Of a stretch of 64,000 bases of DNA, positions 1 to 8,237 are shown in pieces. Within the stretch, counting starts at the first letter, position 1. The number at the start of each line of letters is the position of its first letter. The stretch lies in contig CBDDBH010000020.1 of assembly GCA_965225625.1 (NCBI GenBank), positions 62,001 through 126,000 on the forward strand, written 5' to 3'. This stretch comes from CBDDBH01 sp965225625. GTDB lineage: Bacteria; Pseudomonadota; Gammaproteobacteria; JADZEE01. Below the pieces are notes generated by a model that had not been told where the DNA came from, searched no databases, and saw nothing but the letters and a program-made list of their open reading frames with translations. The position numbers and the translations under genes are program-made.

Positions 1-1
1 T

Positions 2-286
2 GAAGAGTCAATACCAGGCTACTATTTTGCCTGGGTCGCAAAGAGAGAAGATTCCGAGATAATTTTGGTACCTCCTAACATTGATACTTTTAGCGATGCG
101 GTCACCACCGGGGAGTTGCCGGGCACGGTAACACAAGGAGAATACGCAACCATCGTCAAGGTTGCTCATGAAAATGTTCTAGCCTTTATTCGAAAGACGC
201 CCGCAGATGAACTGTGGGACAGGAAAGAGTCGATTGTTGTTCGAAAATTTTCTCAGGGCCATGTGCAAACCCCTATCAACAACTAG
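2..286 (+). CDS. C-terminal part of an unknown protein (cut by window edge)
   Basis: The frame is open from base 2 to the TAG at 284-286 with no stop, so this is probably the last 94 residues of a gene that begins outside the window. The visible part is soluble, mixed alpha/beta in composition, with aromatic-rich stretches (GYYFAWVAK) and no transmembrane segment or recognisable motif. I do not recognise the family. It runs towards the leftward CoA-transferase gene, so the two are convergent with a 176-base gap. An internal TTG at 65 could serve as a start, but the open frame upstream makes truncation by the window edge likelier. Confidence 0.5.
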   Translation, partial: EESIPGYYFAWVAKREDSEIILVPPNIDTFSDAVTTGELPGTVTQGEYATIVKVAHENVLAFIRKTPADELWDRKESIVVRKFSQGHVQTPINN

Positions 287-462
287 TGAGTAATGGTGCG
301 TTTGTCCCGCGAAAGAGAAAATTGCACCTTTGCTGCACCGACATAACTGGCACCACCGCGACCCCATCCGGTGGTTATTCACCGCCGGGTGCGGCCAGCC
401 TATCGTCAGTCGGAACCAATCGCCGTCGAATCGGGTGGATGTATCAATTCAATGCGGGCGAG

Positions 463-1638
463 CTAGATACTTGCTTCGGCTACTTCGGCAAGGATTTCAT
501 CGTTGTGTTCACCTAGACGCGGGGGATAACGACGATAGGTGGGACCGCCAGCGGACATGTGAATGGGGCTGCCGATCGACTTGACGATGCCGATCAGCGG
601 ATGCTCCAACTCTACAATCATTCCTCGCGCCAAAGTTTGCGGATCGCTCAATGTGTGATCGGGGAAATTTATCGGTCCGGCCGGAATACCCTGATCCACA
701 AACGCTTCGACCCATTCGTTAGCGTCGCGCTGCATGAGTATCTCTTCCAACAATGGGATTAAGTCCGCGCGATGTTCGTTACGCTGCGCATTAGTCGCAA
801 ACCGGGGATCACCCATCAGCGTATCCTCAATCCCCAGCAGAGCACAAAAGCGCTGCCACAGGCGCTCGCTGCCGACGCCGATAATGATTGATTTGTCACG
901 GGCGCGAACTGGTTGGTATGGGGTGATAGTGGGATGCAAATTACCCATTTTCTTAGGGCGTTCGCTAGTGGCGAAATAGGATCCGCCGATATTTGCGAGC
1001 CAAGTCGTTTGCGCGTCGACCAGAGAGACGTCGATGAACTGTCCCTCGCCCGAGCCGTCGCGCTGATTATCACGCGCATACAGCGCAGACAATATTCCCA
1101 TGGTGGTGTAGATCCCGGCGCTGATGTCCGCCATGGGCGTTGGGAAGCGCAATGGTCCGTCCTTCGCCTCACCGGTCAATGCCATCAATCCAGCTTCGCC
1201 TTGGGCGATGACGTCATAACCACCGCGGTTGGCTTTGGGTCCGGTGTGTCCGTAACCGCTGATCGCCGCATAGACCAGACCCGGATTAATCTTGTGTAGC
1301 GTCTCTGGATCAATGCGCGCTCGCTCAAGCGACGCCATACGCGGAATATTGGTGATAAACACGTCGGAGCGTGCGACCAGTTGATGGAACACGGACAGGT
1401 CGTCCGGATCCTTGATATTCAGTTCCAGGCTGCGTTTATTGCGATTTACAGACATGAAGTAGGCGCTCTCGCCTTCTACAAACGGCGGCCCCCACTTACG
1501 CGCCTGGTCGCCTTCGTCGCGCCGTTCAATCTTGATCACGTCTGCGCCCAGGTCGCCGAGCATCATGCTGCAATAGGGACCGGCGAGTGCCTCCGTCATT
1601 TCCAGCACGCGAATGTTGCTCAGTGGTGATGATTGCAT
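463..1638 (-). CDS. CaiB/BaiF family (class III) CoA-transferase
   Basis: Predicted cytoplasmic class III CoA-transferase, moving CoA between organic acids through a glutamyl/aspartyl anhydride mechanism. The N-terminal LSNIRVLEMTEALAGPYC and GADVIKIE segments and the GYDVIAQGEAGLM motif are typical. Asp142 of that motif is the expected catalytic residue. At 391 residues it has normal family length. I start at the ATG at 1638, eight bases after the stop of the upstream amidohydrolase gene, because homology begins there; the longer open frame upstream would overlap that gene. It is the last gene of the leftward operon that starts near 6.6 kb. The substrate cannot be read from sequence. Confidence 0.9.
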   Translation of the reverse strand: MQSSPLSNIRVLEMTEALAGPYCSMMLGDLGADVIKIERRDEGDQARKWGPPFVEGESAYFMSVNRNKRSLELNIKDPDDLSVFHQLVARSDVFITNIPRMASLERARIDPETLHKINPGLVYAAISGYGHTGPKANRGGYDVIAQGEAGLMALTGEAKDGPLRFPTPMADISAGIYTTMGILSALYARDNQRDGSGEGQFIDVSLVDAQTTWLANIGGSYFATSERPKKMGNLHPTITPYQPVRARDKSIIIGVGSERLWQRFCALLGIEDTLMGDPRFATNAQRNEHRADLIPLLEEILMQRDANEWVEAFVDQGIPAGPINFPDHTLSDPQTLARGMIVELEHPLIGIVKSIGSPIHMSAGGPTYRRYPPRLGEHNDEILAEVAEASI

Positions 1639-1646
1639 GGCATGCC

Positions 1647-2969
1647 TCAGGGTTTTGCAAACAGCGACATGGCCGACGCGCTCATCGCCTCTACCGCGCC
1701 AGATATCGTTGCTTCCGGTAGCGGTGCGTAAAACGGCGAATGTAATGACGGCAATGCTTTGCCGGAGTCGCCGGCAGCCGAAATTCTTTCCGGAGCGATG
1801 CTTCCGACCCATACCATCAGACTTGGGATGCGTGGCTCAACTCTTCCATAGCGACCAAAGTCCTCACCGCCCATCACGGGTTTGCGGATATAAACGCGAT
1901 CAGTGCCGAGTTGCGTTTTCAAAACCGCATCGATACGGGCGCTCAATTCAGGATTGTTATACAGCGAGGGCGTGTACTCATCGCTGAATTTCACGATCGG
2001 GAGCAAATCCTCGGGCAGCCCAGCGACCCGACCCTGCGCGACTGCGATGCGACGGATCCCGTCGAGTATTTGCTGACGTACCTCGTCGGAATAAGAGCGC
2101 ACCGTCAGCTGCAGCTCTACGCGATCGGAAATGATGTTGTGCTTGGTACCGCCGTGAATGGAGCCGACCGTGACAACCGCGGGATCGATCGGCGCTATTT
2201 CACGCGAAACCAGTGTTTGTAAAGCGAGCACGATCTGAGCCGCAAGCACAATCGGATCCTTGGTCGATTCGGGCCGAGCACCGTGACCGCCGATGCCGCG
2301 TACAGTGATGTCCACCGAATCGACGTTGGCAAAAGCAAATCCCGGCGAATAGGAAATATCGCCGGCTGCACTATCGGCGGACACGTGAAACGCCAAATTG
2401 TAGTCAGGTCTGGGAAAGCGCTCGAATAATCCGTCTGCGAGCATCGCCCGCGCCCCACCACCTCGCTCTTCCGCGGGCTGGGCAATCATTAACAGGGTTC
2501 CACGCCACTGGGTTTTGCGCGCGACGAGTTGCTGTGCTGTCCCGACCCAGGCGGTCATATGAACATCGTGACCGCAGGCGTGCATTACGGGCACGGTCTT
2601 GCCTGACTCATCCTCAGTGGTGACCTGACTTGCATAGGCAAGCCCGGTCTGCTCAAGCACCGGCAAACCGTCCATATCCGCGCGGATCATGATGGTCGGG
2701 CCCTCGCCGTTGCGCATAACGGCAACGACGCCCCAACCACCCACGCGTTCGGTAACCTTAAATCCGAGCTTGCGGGCTTGCTTGGCCAGCAGCCGGGAGG
2801 TCGCCTCCTCGTGGAAAGACAGTTCCGGATTGCGGTGCAAGTGCTCATAGAGTTTTTGCAGCGCGCCATAGTGAGCGGCGATGTCCGCACGCAGTGACGT
2901 CTCCGCGATAGCAGTGGCGGATTGCACAAATATCAACACACATACCACTTTGCAAAGCTGGGTGAGCAT
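1647..2969 (-). CDS. Exported M20 family amidohydrolase (hippurate hydrolase/aminoacylase-like)
   Basis: Probable periplasmic amidohydrolase that removes N-acyl groups from amino-acid derivatives. A Sec signal peptide (hydrophobic VVCVLIFVQSATA) precedes an M20D-type domain with the metal motif HACGHDVH, the EE pair in PAEERGGG, the dimerisation-domain motif GGHGARPE and the C-terminal GGEDFG. All zinc-site residues seem present. I prefer the ATG at 2969 because GGAGAG lies five bases upstream; an in-frame ATG at 2993 would put charged residues before the signal. It lies between yhhQ and the CoA-transferase in the same operon, so hydrolysis followed by CoA activation of the product is plausible but inferred. 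Confidence 0.88.
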   Translation of the reverse strand: MLTQLCKVVCVLIFVQSATAIAETSLRADIAAHYGALQKLYEHLHRNPELSFHEEATSRLLAKQARKLGFKVTERVGGWGVVAVMRNGEGPTIMIRADMDGLPVLEQTGLAYASQVTTEDESGKTVPVMHACGHDVHMTAWVGTAQQLVARKTQWRGTLLMIAQPAEERGGGARAMLADGLFERFPRPDYNLAFHVSADSAAGDISYSPGFAFANVDSVDITVRGIGGHGARPESTKDPIVLAAQIVLALQTLVSREIAPIDPAVVTVGSIHGGTKHNIISDRVELQLTVRSYSDEVRQQILDGIRRIAVAQGRVAGLPEDLLPIVKFSDEYTPSLYNNPELSARIDAVLKTQLGTDRVYIRKPVMGGEDFGRYGRVEPRIPSLMVWVGSIAPERISAAGDSGKALPSLHSPFYAPLPEATISGAVEAMSASAMSLFAKP

Positions 2970-3005
2970 AATTCTCTCCGGTTGATCCTTCATGCAATAT
3001 GCGGG

Positions 3006-3734
3006 TTAAGCCGTTGCGGCTTGCGCTTCGTGTTTCCACGAGCGCGCCCAATAAATAAAGGGCGTGTCAAAGGCGGCGATGAATACTTTGAAGACGTATT
3101 TGGCAAGACCCAGTTTGATCGCCGTTTCCAGATCGACAATACCCCACCAGACAACGAGTGAATAAATCGTGGTATCGACTGCCTGCCCCGCCATTGTCGA
3201 GACATTATTACGCAGCCACAAATGTCGGCCCTGTGTGCGTGCCTTTACGTAGTGAAATACATAGACGTCGCAGTGTTGACTGATGATATAGGCGAGCAAC
3301 GATCCGAACACGAAACGTGGTGTAAAGTCGGCAATGGTGGTCAGAGCCTGATGGATCTCCGCCGCAAACGCGGCCGTTTTCGGATCGAGTGACGGTTTGA
3401 ACAGCAGTCCAATAGTCATGGTGACGACCACCATGATGCTCACTGCGAAGCCCAGTCGCACCGCCTGGGTCGCCTCTTCCTTGCCGTAACGCTCGCTGAG
3501 CAGATCCGTTGCGAAATAAATCCCGGAGTACAGGATCACGCCAAGACTAGTCTGCATACCCATGATCATCGTCAGTTTCGGGCCTTGAATGTTGGCCATG
3601 ACGATCCCGAATACCACCGCGCCATACAGTCCGAAACGCCCGAACAACCGATACAGGATCAGCGTCATGGTCAGGTCCAGACTGAGCGTTGCCAGCCAGA
3701 GGATGGTTTGTTGCTGGGCAAAGAAATCGGTCAT
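3006..3734 (-). CDS. yhhQ: Queuosine precursor transporter, YhhQ/VUT family
   Basis: Inner-membrane permease of the VUT_1 (YhhQ) family. The characterised E. coli member takes up the queuosine precursors preQ0/preQ1. The 242 residues form about six hydrophobic segments and carry the family landmarks SERYGKEEA, FGSLLAYIISQHCDV and RNNVSTMAGQAVDTTIY. The start is seven bases downstream of the bioA stop, indicating co-transcription. No queuosine biosynthesis gene is visible nearby, and pairing with bioA is probably incidental. Confidence 0.88.
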   Translation of the reverse strand: MTDFFAQQQTILWLATLSLDLTMTLILYRLFGRFGLYGAVVFGIVMANIQGPKLTMIMGMQTSLGVILYSGIYFATDLLSERYGKEEATQAVRLGFAVSIMVVVTMTIGLLFKPSLDPKTAAFAAEIHQALTTIADFTPRFVFGSLLAYIISQHCDVYVFHYVKARTQGRHLWLRNNVSTMAGQAVDTTIYSLVVWWGIVDLETAIKLGLAKYVFKVFIAAFDTPFIYWARSWKHEAQAATA

Positions 3735-3741
3735 GTGCGAC

Positions 3742-5037
3742 TTATGAATTGGCGCCGAGGGTTTCGATTACATCAAGCATCGCGCTAGTCAGCGTGGTCA
3801 GATCTGCTGCATCGATAATATACGGAGGCATCACGTAGACAAGCCGGCCAAACGGTCGTACCCATACGCCACGCTCGACAAACAACTGCGGCACCCGATG
3901 CATATCGACAGGCTGCTTCAATTCGACCACGCCAATGGCGCCGCACACACGTACGTCGGCCACATTCGACCACGACCGACAGGCGGACAGTTCAGTTTCA
4001 AGTTGTGTCTGGATGCTGTTAACGCGCCGCTGCCAATCCTGACCCAGCAATAAGTCGATGCTCGCTAACGACACCGCGCAGGCCAGGGGGTTGGCCATGA
4101 ACGTCGGTCCGTGCATGAACACGCCGCTGCCATCGCCCGAAATGCGATCAGCGACTGCGCGGGTCGCCAGAGTCGCCGCGAGAGTCATGTAACCGCCGGT
4201 CAACGCTTTGCCCAGACACATGATGTCCGGTGCGATACCGGCATGTTCACAGGCAAAGAGTTTTCCCGAGCGACCAAAACCTGTGGCGATCTCGTCGTGA
4301 ATCAACAGGACGTCGAATTCGTCACATAGCCCGCGCACGCGTCGCAGGTAATTCGCGGAATAAAACCACATACCGCCGGCGCCCTGCACTACCGGTTCGA
4401 GGATCACGGCAGCGATGTTGGCGTGATGCTCGGAGATTAGATTTTGCAGCGACGCGATATCTGGCTCGTGCCATGGATCGGCAAAACGCACGCGCGGGGC
4501 ATCGGCAAAGTAATGTTGAGGCAATAACTCGGCAAATAGCGAATGCATGCCAGTCACCGGGTCACACACCGCCATGGCGCCGAACGTATCGCCGTGGTAG
4601 CCCTGGCGGATGGTCAGCAGGCGTTGTTTTTCAGGGCGACCAGCCGCGGCCCAATATTGGATCGCCATCTTTATCGCGACTTCTACCGAAACCGAACCGG
4701 AGTCCGCGAAGAACACAGCATCCAAGGAAGCAGGCGTAATCTCGATCAGCCGCTCAGCCAACGCGATTGCCGGCCCGTGCGTAAGACCACCGAACATGAC
4801 GTGGGCAGTAGATCGCAGTTGCTTGCTTACAGCGGCATTCAACACCGGGTGGTTGTAGCCGTGTATCGCACACCACCAGGACGCCATGCCGTCGATAAGC
4901 TCGCGCCCGTCGGTGAGCCGCAGACGCACCCCTGAGGCAGATTCAACCGGAAACACCGGCGCCGGATTGACCATTGACGCATACGGATGCCACACGTGAG
5001 CGCGTTCAAAATCAAGCTGCTGTGCCGAAATGCTCAT
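3742..5037 (-). CDS. bioA: Adenosylmethionine-8-amino-7-oxononanoate aminotransferase
   Basis: BioA is a cytoplasmic PLP enzyme that converts 7-keto-8-aminopelargonate to 7,8-diaminopelargonate using S-adenosylmethionine as amino donor in biotin synthesis. The 431-residue protein has the hallmark N-terminal HVWHPYASM, the MASWWCAIHGYNHP segment, GYHGDTFGAM, and the PLP-lysine region LGKALTGGYM. The start is the ATG at 5037, whose A is shared with the TGA of the upstream gene (TGATG overlap), which implies translational coupling. No other bio gene lies in the window, so biotin genes are dispersed here. Confidence 0.95.
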   Translation of the reverse strand: MSISAQQLDFERAHVWHPYASMVNPAPVFPVESASGVRLRLTDGRELIDGMASWWCAIHGYNHPVLNAAVSKQLRSTAHVMFGGLTHGPAIALAERLIEITPASLDAVFFADSGSVSVEVAIKMAIQYWAAAGRPEKQRLLTIRQGYHGDTFGAMAVCDPVTGMHSLFAELLPQHYFADAPRVRFADPWHEPDIASLQNLISEHHANIAAVILEPVVQGAGGMWFYSANYLRRVRGLCDEFDVLLIHDEIATGFGRSGKLFACEHAGIAPDIMCLGKALTGGYMTLAATLATRAVADRISGDGSGVFMHGPTFMANPLACAVSLASIDLLLGQDWQRRVNSIQTQLETELSACRSWSNVADVRVCGAIGVVELKQPVDMHRVPQLFVERGVWVRPFGRLVYVMPPYIIDAADLTTLTSAMLDVIETLGANS

Positions 5038-5798
5038 CAAGCGTGCCGCGGATTATCCTTCGCGTAGTCCGCGCACGCATTGCCAAACTCGCGCCAAAGG
5101 GTCGTGTACAACGGATGTTTGTCGAATTCCCATTCGGGATGCCATTGAACGGCTAAGGCAAACCTTTTTGCGCTGCGCACGCTGACCGCCTCGATCAATC
5201 CATCCGGTGCCAGTGCCTCAACGCGCAGATCGGCCGCAAGCCGGTCGATTCCCTGACCGTGCACACTATTGACTCGATAGCGCTCGGCAGGCAACAGTTG
5301 GCTGAATTCGCCGTTATCCTGAATTGTTATCTCGTGCACGGGCGCGAAACGTTGTTCCAGCGGTTTCCCTTTTTCAGCACGATGATCGTCCATCCCCAGA
5401 ATCTTGTGAATTTCCTGGTATAGCGTTCCGCCCAACGCCACATTGAGTTCCTGTAAGCCGCGGCAGATCCCGAAAAACGGCAATCCGCGTTCAAGTAGCG
5501 CCGGAAGAAGCGCCAGCGTGGTTGCATCGCGGGCCGCGTCGTGTGTGGAACCTTCGTAACTTGGCGACCCGCCGTAATGCTGCGGTTCAACATTGGAAAT
5601 CGCCCCAGTGAATACAAATCCGTGCAAGTTATCGAGTAGCGAGTCGGAATCCAGTGCGTTACCCAGCGGAGGAATAACCAGCGGAACACATTCCGCACCC
5701 CGGGCCACAGCGTCCACATAGGCGCGATAAAGACCAACGCCTTCCGCATCCCGGATCACGATGCTATCGGCGCTTACGCCGACGATGGGTTTAGACAT
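5037..5798 (-). CDS. Class I glutamine amidotransferase-like hydrolase (peptidase C26, PuuD-like)
   Basis: Member of the gamma-glutamyl-GABA hydrolase family (PuuD), which splits gamma-glutamyl amides. Visible residues are the nucleophile elbow FGICRGLQELNVALGG, the VNSVHGQGIDRLA segment and the catalytic His in VQWHPEW; the Cys-His-Glu triad is present. The 253-residue length is normal for a stand-alone domain. It sits one base after the SDR stop and overlaps the bioA start. There are no other putrescine-pathway genes here, so the true substrate is open. Confidence 0.88.
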   Translation of the reverse strand: MSKPIVGVSADSIVIRDAEGVGLYRAYVDAVARGAECVPLVIPPLGNALDSDSLLDNLHGFVFTGAISNVEPQHYGGSPSYEGSTHDAARDATTLALLPALLERGLPFFGICRGLQELNVALGGTLYQEIHKILGMDDHRAEKGKPLEQRFAPVHEITIQDNGEFSQLLPAERYRVNSVHGQGIDRLAADLRVEALAPDGLIEAVSVRSAKRFALAVQWHPEWEFDKHPLYTTLWREFGNACADYAKDNPRHA

Positions 5799-5799
5799 G

Positions 5800-6597
5800 T
5801 CAATTCACTCTGCGAAAATCACTGGCGCGTTTATTCATCAACCAATAGCCAAGCTTGCGTGGAAGATAACGCATCGCTCGAACGATAAACCGATTGACGC
5901 CGCCGTTAATGTAAACGAGCTCGCCGCGTTCCGCCGCTTGGACACTTTGCGCCACAACCTCCTCGGCACTCATCCACATGTACGCAGGCATGCCCGACAC
6001 TTGCTCGCGCGTACCGGTTACGTCATGAAATTCGGAATACGTAAATCCGGGGCACACCGCACAAACGTTGATGCCTTCCGCACGCAGTTCGAACCCCAGC
6101 GATTCGGAAAACCGGATCATCCAGGCTTTGACGGCACCGTAAAGTGTATGCCCGGCCGTACCCGGAACATGCCCGGCCACGGAAGAAACGTTGATGAGCA
6201 CACCGCTACCACGTTCGCGCATAGCGGGCAGAAACAAATACGTGAGTTCGGCAACAGCAGTGATCATGACTTGCAACGTAGCTCTGTGTGTCTCCCACGT
6301 ATTGTCCAGATATGTCAGCGGCACGCCGTAACCGGCATTGTTCACGAGAATGTCGATGTTGATGCCTTGAGCGTCTACAGCTGCCTTGATTTCCAGCGGC
6401 GCATTAGGATCCGCTAAGTCGGCCTGGATTACGGTGGCGGTGACCCCATGCTGGATTTGTAGTCGTTCAGCCAATGCGGCGAGTCGATCCGCGCGTCTTG
6501 CAACGAGAACAACATCGTCGCCACGGTTTGCGTAATAAACCGCAAACGCCTCGCCGATACCCGCTGAAGCGCCTGTGATGAGGGCCGTCCTTTTCAT
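5800..6597 (-). CDS. Short-chain dehydrogenase/reductase
   Basis: Classical SDR, an NAD(P)-dependent oxidoreductase. The 265-residue protein shows the cofactor motif TGASAGIGEAF at its N-terminus, NNAGYG, the active-site Ser region INVSSVAG and the catalytic YGAVK. The Arg-rich LVARRADRL segment after beta-2 suggests NADP preference. I use the ATG at 6597, where the domain begins; a GTG six codons upstream is possible. It is the first gene of the leftward operon and is divergent from the TauE/SafE gene across a 98-base gap. Confidence 0.87.
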   Translation of the reverse strand: MKRTALITGASAGIGEAFAVYYANRGDDVVLVARRADRLAALAERLQIQHGVTATVIQADLADPNAPLEIKAAVDAQGINIDILVNNAGYGVPLTYLDNTWETHRATLQVMITAVAELTYLFLPAMRERGSGVLINVSSVAGHVPGTAGHTLYGAVKAWMIRFSESLGFELRAEGINVCAVCPGFTYSEFHDVTGTREQVSGMPAYMWMSAEEVVAQSVQAAERGELVYINGGVNRFIVRAMRYLPRKLGYWLMNKRASDFRRVN

Positions 6598-6695
6598 GGA
6601 GGTATTGTACGTCACCGCAACAATGCGCCTGCAGTTACTCTAGCCCGCAAATTGCGAGAAGGCGCTGCGCGATCTAGCCGCTAGAATGCTTCGCC

Positions 6696-7424
6696 ATGGA
6701 ACTGATAAGCGCGGGCGGTCTGATCGTGGTGTTTGGTAGTTTTGTTGCCGCCCTTGTGTCAGCTGCGTTCGGCCTGGGCGGCGGACCTTTGATGCTGGCG
6801 TTAATGGGCAGTTTTATGCCGATGGCCGCGGTTGTGCCGATACAGAGCGCTTTGATGCTCGGCACGACAAGCATACGCACCTGGATGTTTCGTGAGCACA
6901 TTGCCTGGAGCATAACCACGCCTTTCATACTCGGTGCGGCGATAGGCGCGCTGTTGGGGGCCAAGGCGTATCTGAGCCTGCCGGAATCGATCGTCGCCGC
7001 TGGCATGGGTGCATTGATGCTGGTCTCAGTCTGGTTACCGAAAATTGACTGGCGACCGGCAATCCGGCATCCATTTGTGTGGGTCGGTATTGGCCAGGCA
7101 TTCATTTCCACGCTGGTAGGTTTCGGCGGCATCCTGCAAACGCTGCTGGTCCACAGCCACCTCAACCGTTATCAAATGACGGCGACATTGGGCAGTTGTT
7201 TTGCCATTATGAATGTCTTCAAACTGAGTGGGTTTTTCATTCTTGGATTTGCGTTCGCACCGTATCTCAACATCATCGCCGCTGCACTGGTCGCCGGATT
7301 TATTGGCACCTGGTGTGGTAAACAGGTAACCGCTAGACTTTCGGAAGCGCAGTTTCGGCGCGGATTTCAAATTGTCATAACAATCGGCGCATTGCGCTTG
7401 CTGTATCGCGCGGCATTTGAGTAA
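6696..7424 (+). CDS. TauE/SafE family membrane permease
   Basis: Polytopic inner-membrane protein with about eight hydrophobic segments and the duplicated family pattern: AAFGLGGGPLMLALM near the N-terminus and LVGFGGILQTLLV in the second half. Family members export sulfite, sulfoacetate or related organosulfur and organic anions. The length (242) is normal. The alpha/beta hydrolase gene follows after ten bases, so they are probably co-transcribed. The substrate is unknown. Confidence 0.85.
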   Translation: MELISAGGLIVVFGSFVAALVSAAFGLGGGPLMLALMGSFMPMAAVVPIQSALMLGTTSIRTWMFREHIAWSITTPFILGAAIGALLGAKAYLSLPESIVAAGMGALMLVSVWLPKIDWRPAIRHPFVWVGIGQAFISTLVGFGGILQTLLVHSHLNRYQMTATLGSCFAIMNVFKLSGFFILGFAFAPYLNIIAAALVAGFIGTWCGKQVTARLSEAQFRRGFQIVITIGALRLLYRAAFE

Positions 7425-7434
7425 GGGGGAACAG

Positions 7435-8148
7435 ATGAGCACATATGTCTTGATTCACGGCGCCTGGCACGGTGGATGGTGTTGGAACAAAGTAACGCCA
7501 CTTCTAGAGGCGGCGGGACACACGGTGGTGACGCCTGACCTGCCTGGTCTGGGTAATGATTCGACGCCGCCGGCGGATATTAATATCGACGTCTATACGC
7601 AACATGTCTGCAAGCTTATCGACGCACAAAGCGAACCGGTAATCCTGCTCGGCCACAGCATGGGCGGCCTGCCGATAAGTCAGGCAGCGGAGCGCCGTCC
7701 GGATAGCATCAAGGTCCTGGTTTATGTCACCGCGATGTTGTTGAAAAACGGTCAGTCGACGTTCGATGTCGTTGCTGATGATCAAGATTCGCAAGTGTTA
7801 CCGAACATCGTCCCGTCGGCCGATGGAGTAACCGCGACGATGCGCCCGGAGGCCGTTAAAGACGTCTTTTATGCGGATTGCAATGACGCCGATGTTGAAC
7901 GCGCCAGGTCGTTGTTCAAACCGCAACCGATGGTCGTGATGTCTGAGCCCATCGCGCTGAGTGATGAGAATTTCGGGCGGGTGCCGCGTGTCTACATCGA
8001 GTGCTTACAAGATAAGGCGCTGACGCCGGCACTGCAGAAAAGGATGTATGAGGCGTCGCCGTGTCGATCTGTAATTGCGATGGATGCCAGTCATTCGCCG
8101 TTTTTTTCGATGCCGGAGGAACTGGTGGGGCATCTGCTGACGCTTTGA
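7435..8148 (+). CDS. Alpha/beta fold hydrolase (salicylate esterase/MES-like)
   Basis: Compact 237-residue alpha/beta hydrolase resembling the plant methyl-salicylate esterase/hydroxynitrile lyase group. It has the N-terminal oxyanion segment LIHGAWHGGWCW, the nucleophile elbow GHSMGG and the C-terminal catalytic His in DASHSPFFS. The start at 7435 has the strong Shine-Dalgarno AAGGGGGA at 7423-7430. It is downstream of the permease in the same direction, and its end faces a hairpin-type repeat. Confidence 0.85.
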   Translation: MSTYVLIHGAWHGGWCWNKVTPLLEAAGHTVVTPDLPGLGNDSTPPADINIDVYTQHVCKLIDAQSEPVILLGHSMGGLPISQAAERRPDSIKVLVYVTAMLLKNGQSTFDVVADDQDSQVLPNIVPSADGVTATMRPEAVKDVFYADCNDADVERARSLFKPQPMVVMSEPIALSDENFGRVPRVYIECLQDKALTPALQKRMYEASPCRSVIAMDASHSPFFSMPEELVGHLLTL

Positions 8149-8197
8149 GTTTGGGCTAGAACTTCGGCTCGGCGATTAACTGCTACAAATTCACCAA

Positions 8198-8231
8198 CCC
8201 GTCATCCGACCGCCAGCGATGGCGGGAGGGG
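8198..8231. repeat. Hairpin repeat between convergent genes (copy 1)
   Basis: A GC-rich imperfect inverted repeat with the core CCGCC-AGCGAT-GGCGG, preceded by TCATCCGA. The string TCATCCGACCGCCA recurs in the larger hairpin at 12149-12192. It sits between the alpha/beta hydrolase stop and the stop of the leftward thiamine-diphosphate enzyme, so it may serve as a two-way terminator, but there is no T tract. Confidence 0.5.
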
Positions 8232-8237
8232 TCTGGA

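Noticed and set aside
816..1299. Open frames antisense or out of frame within the first CoA-transferase
   Set aside because: The CoA-transferase frame carries full family motifs across this region.
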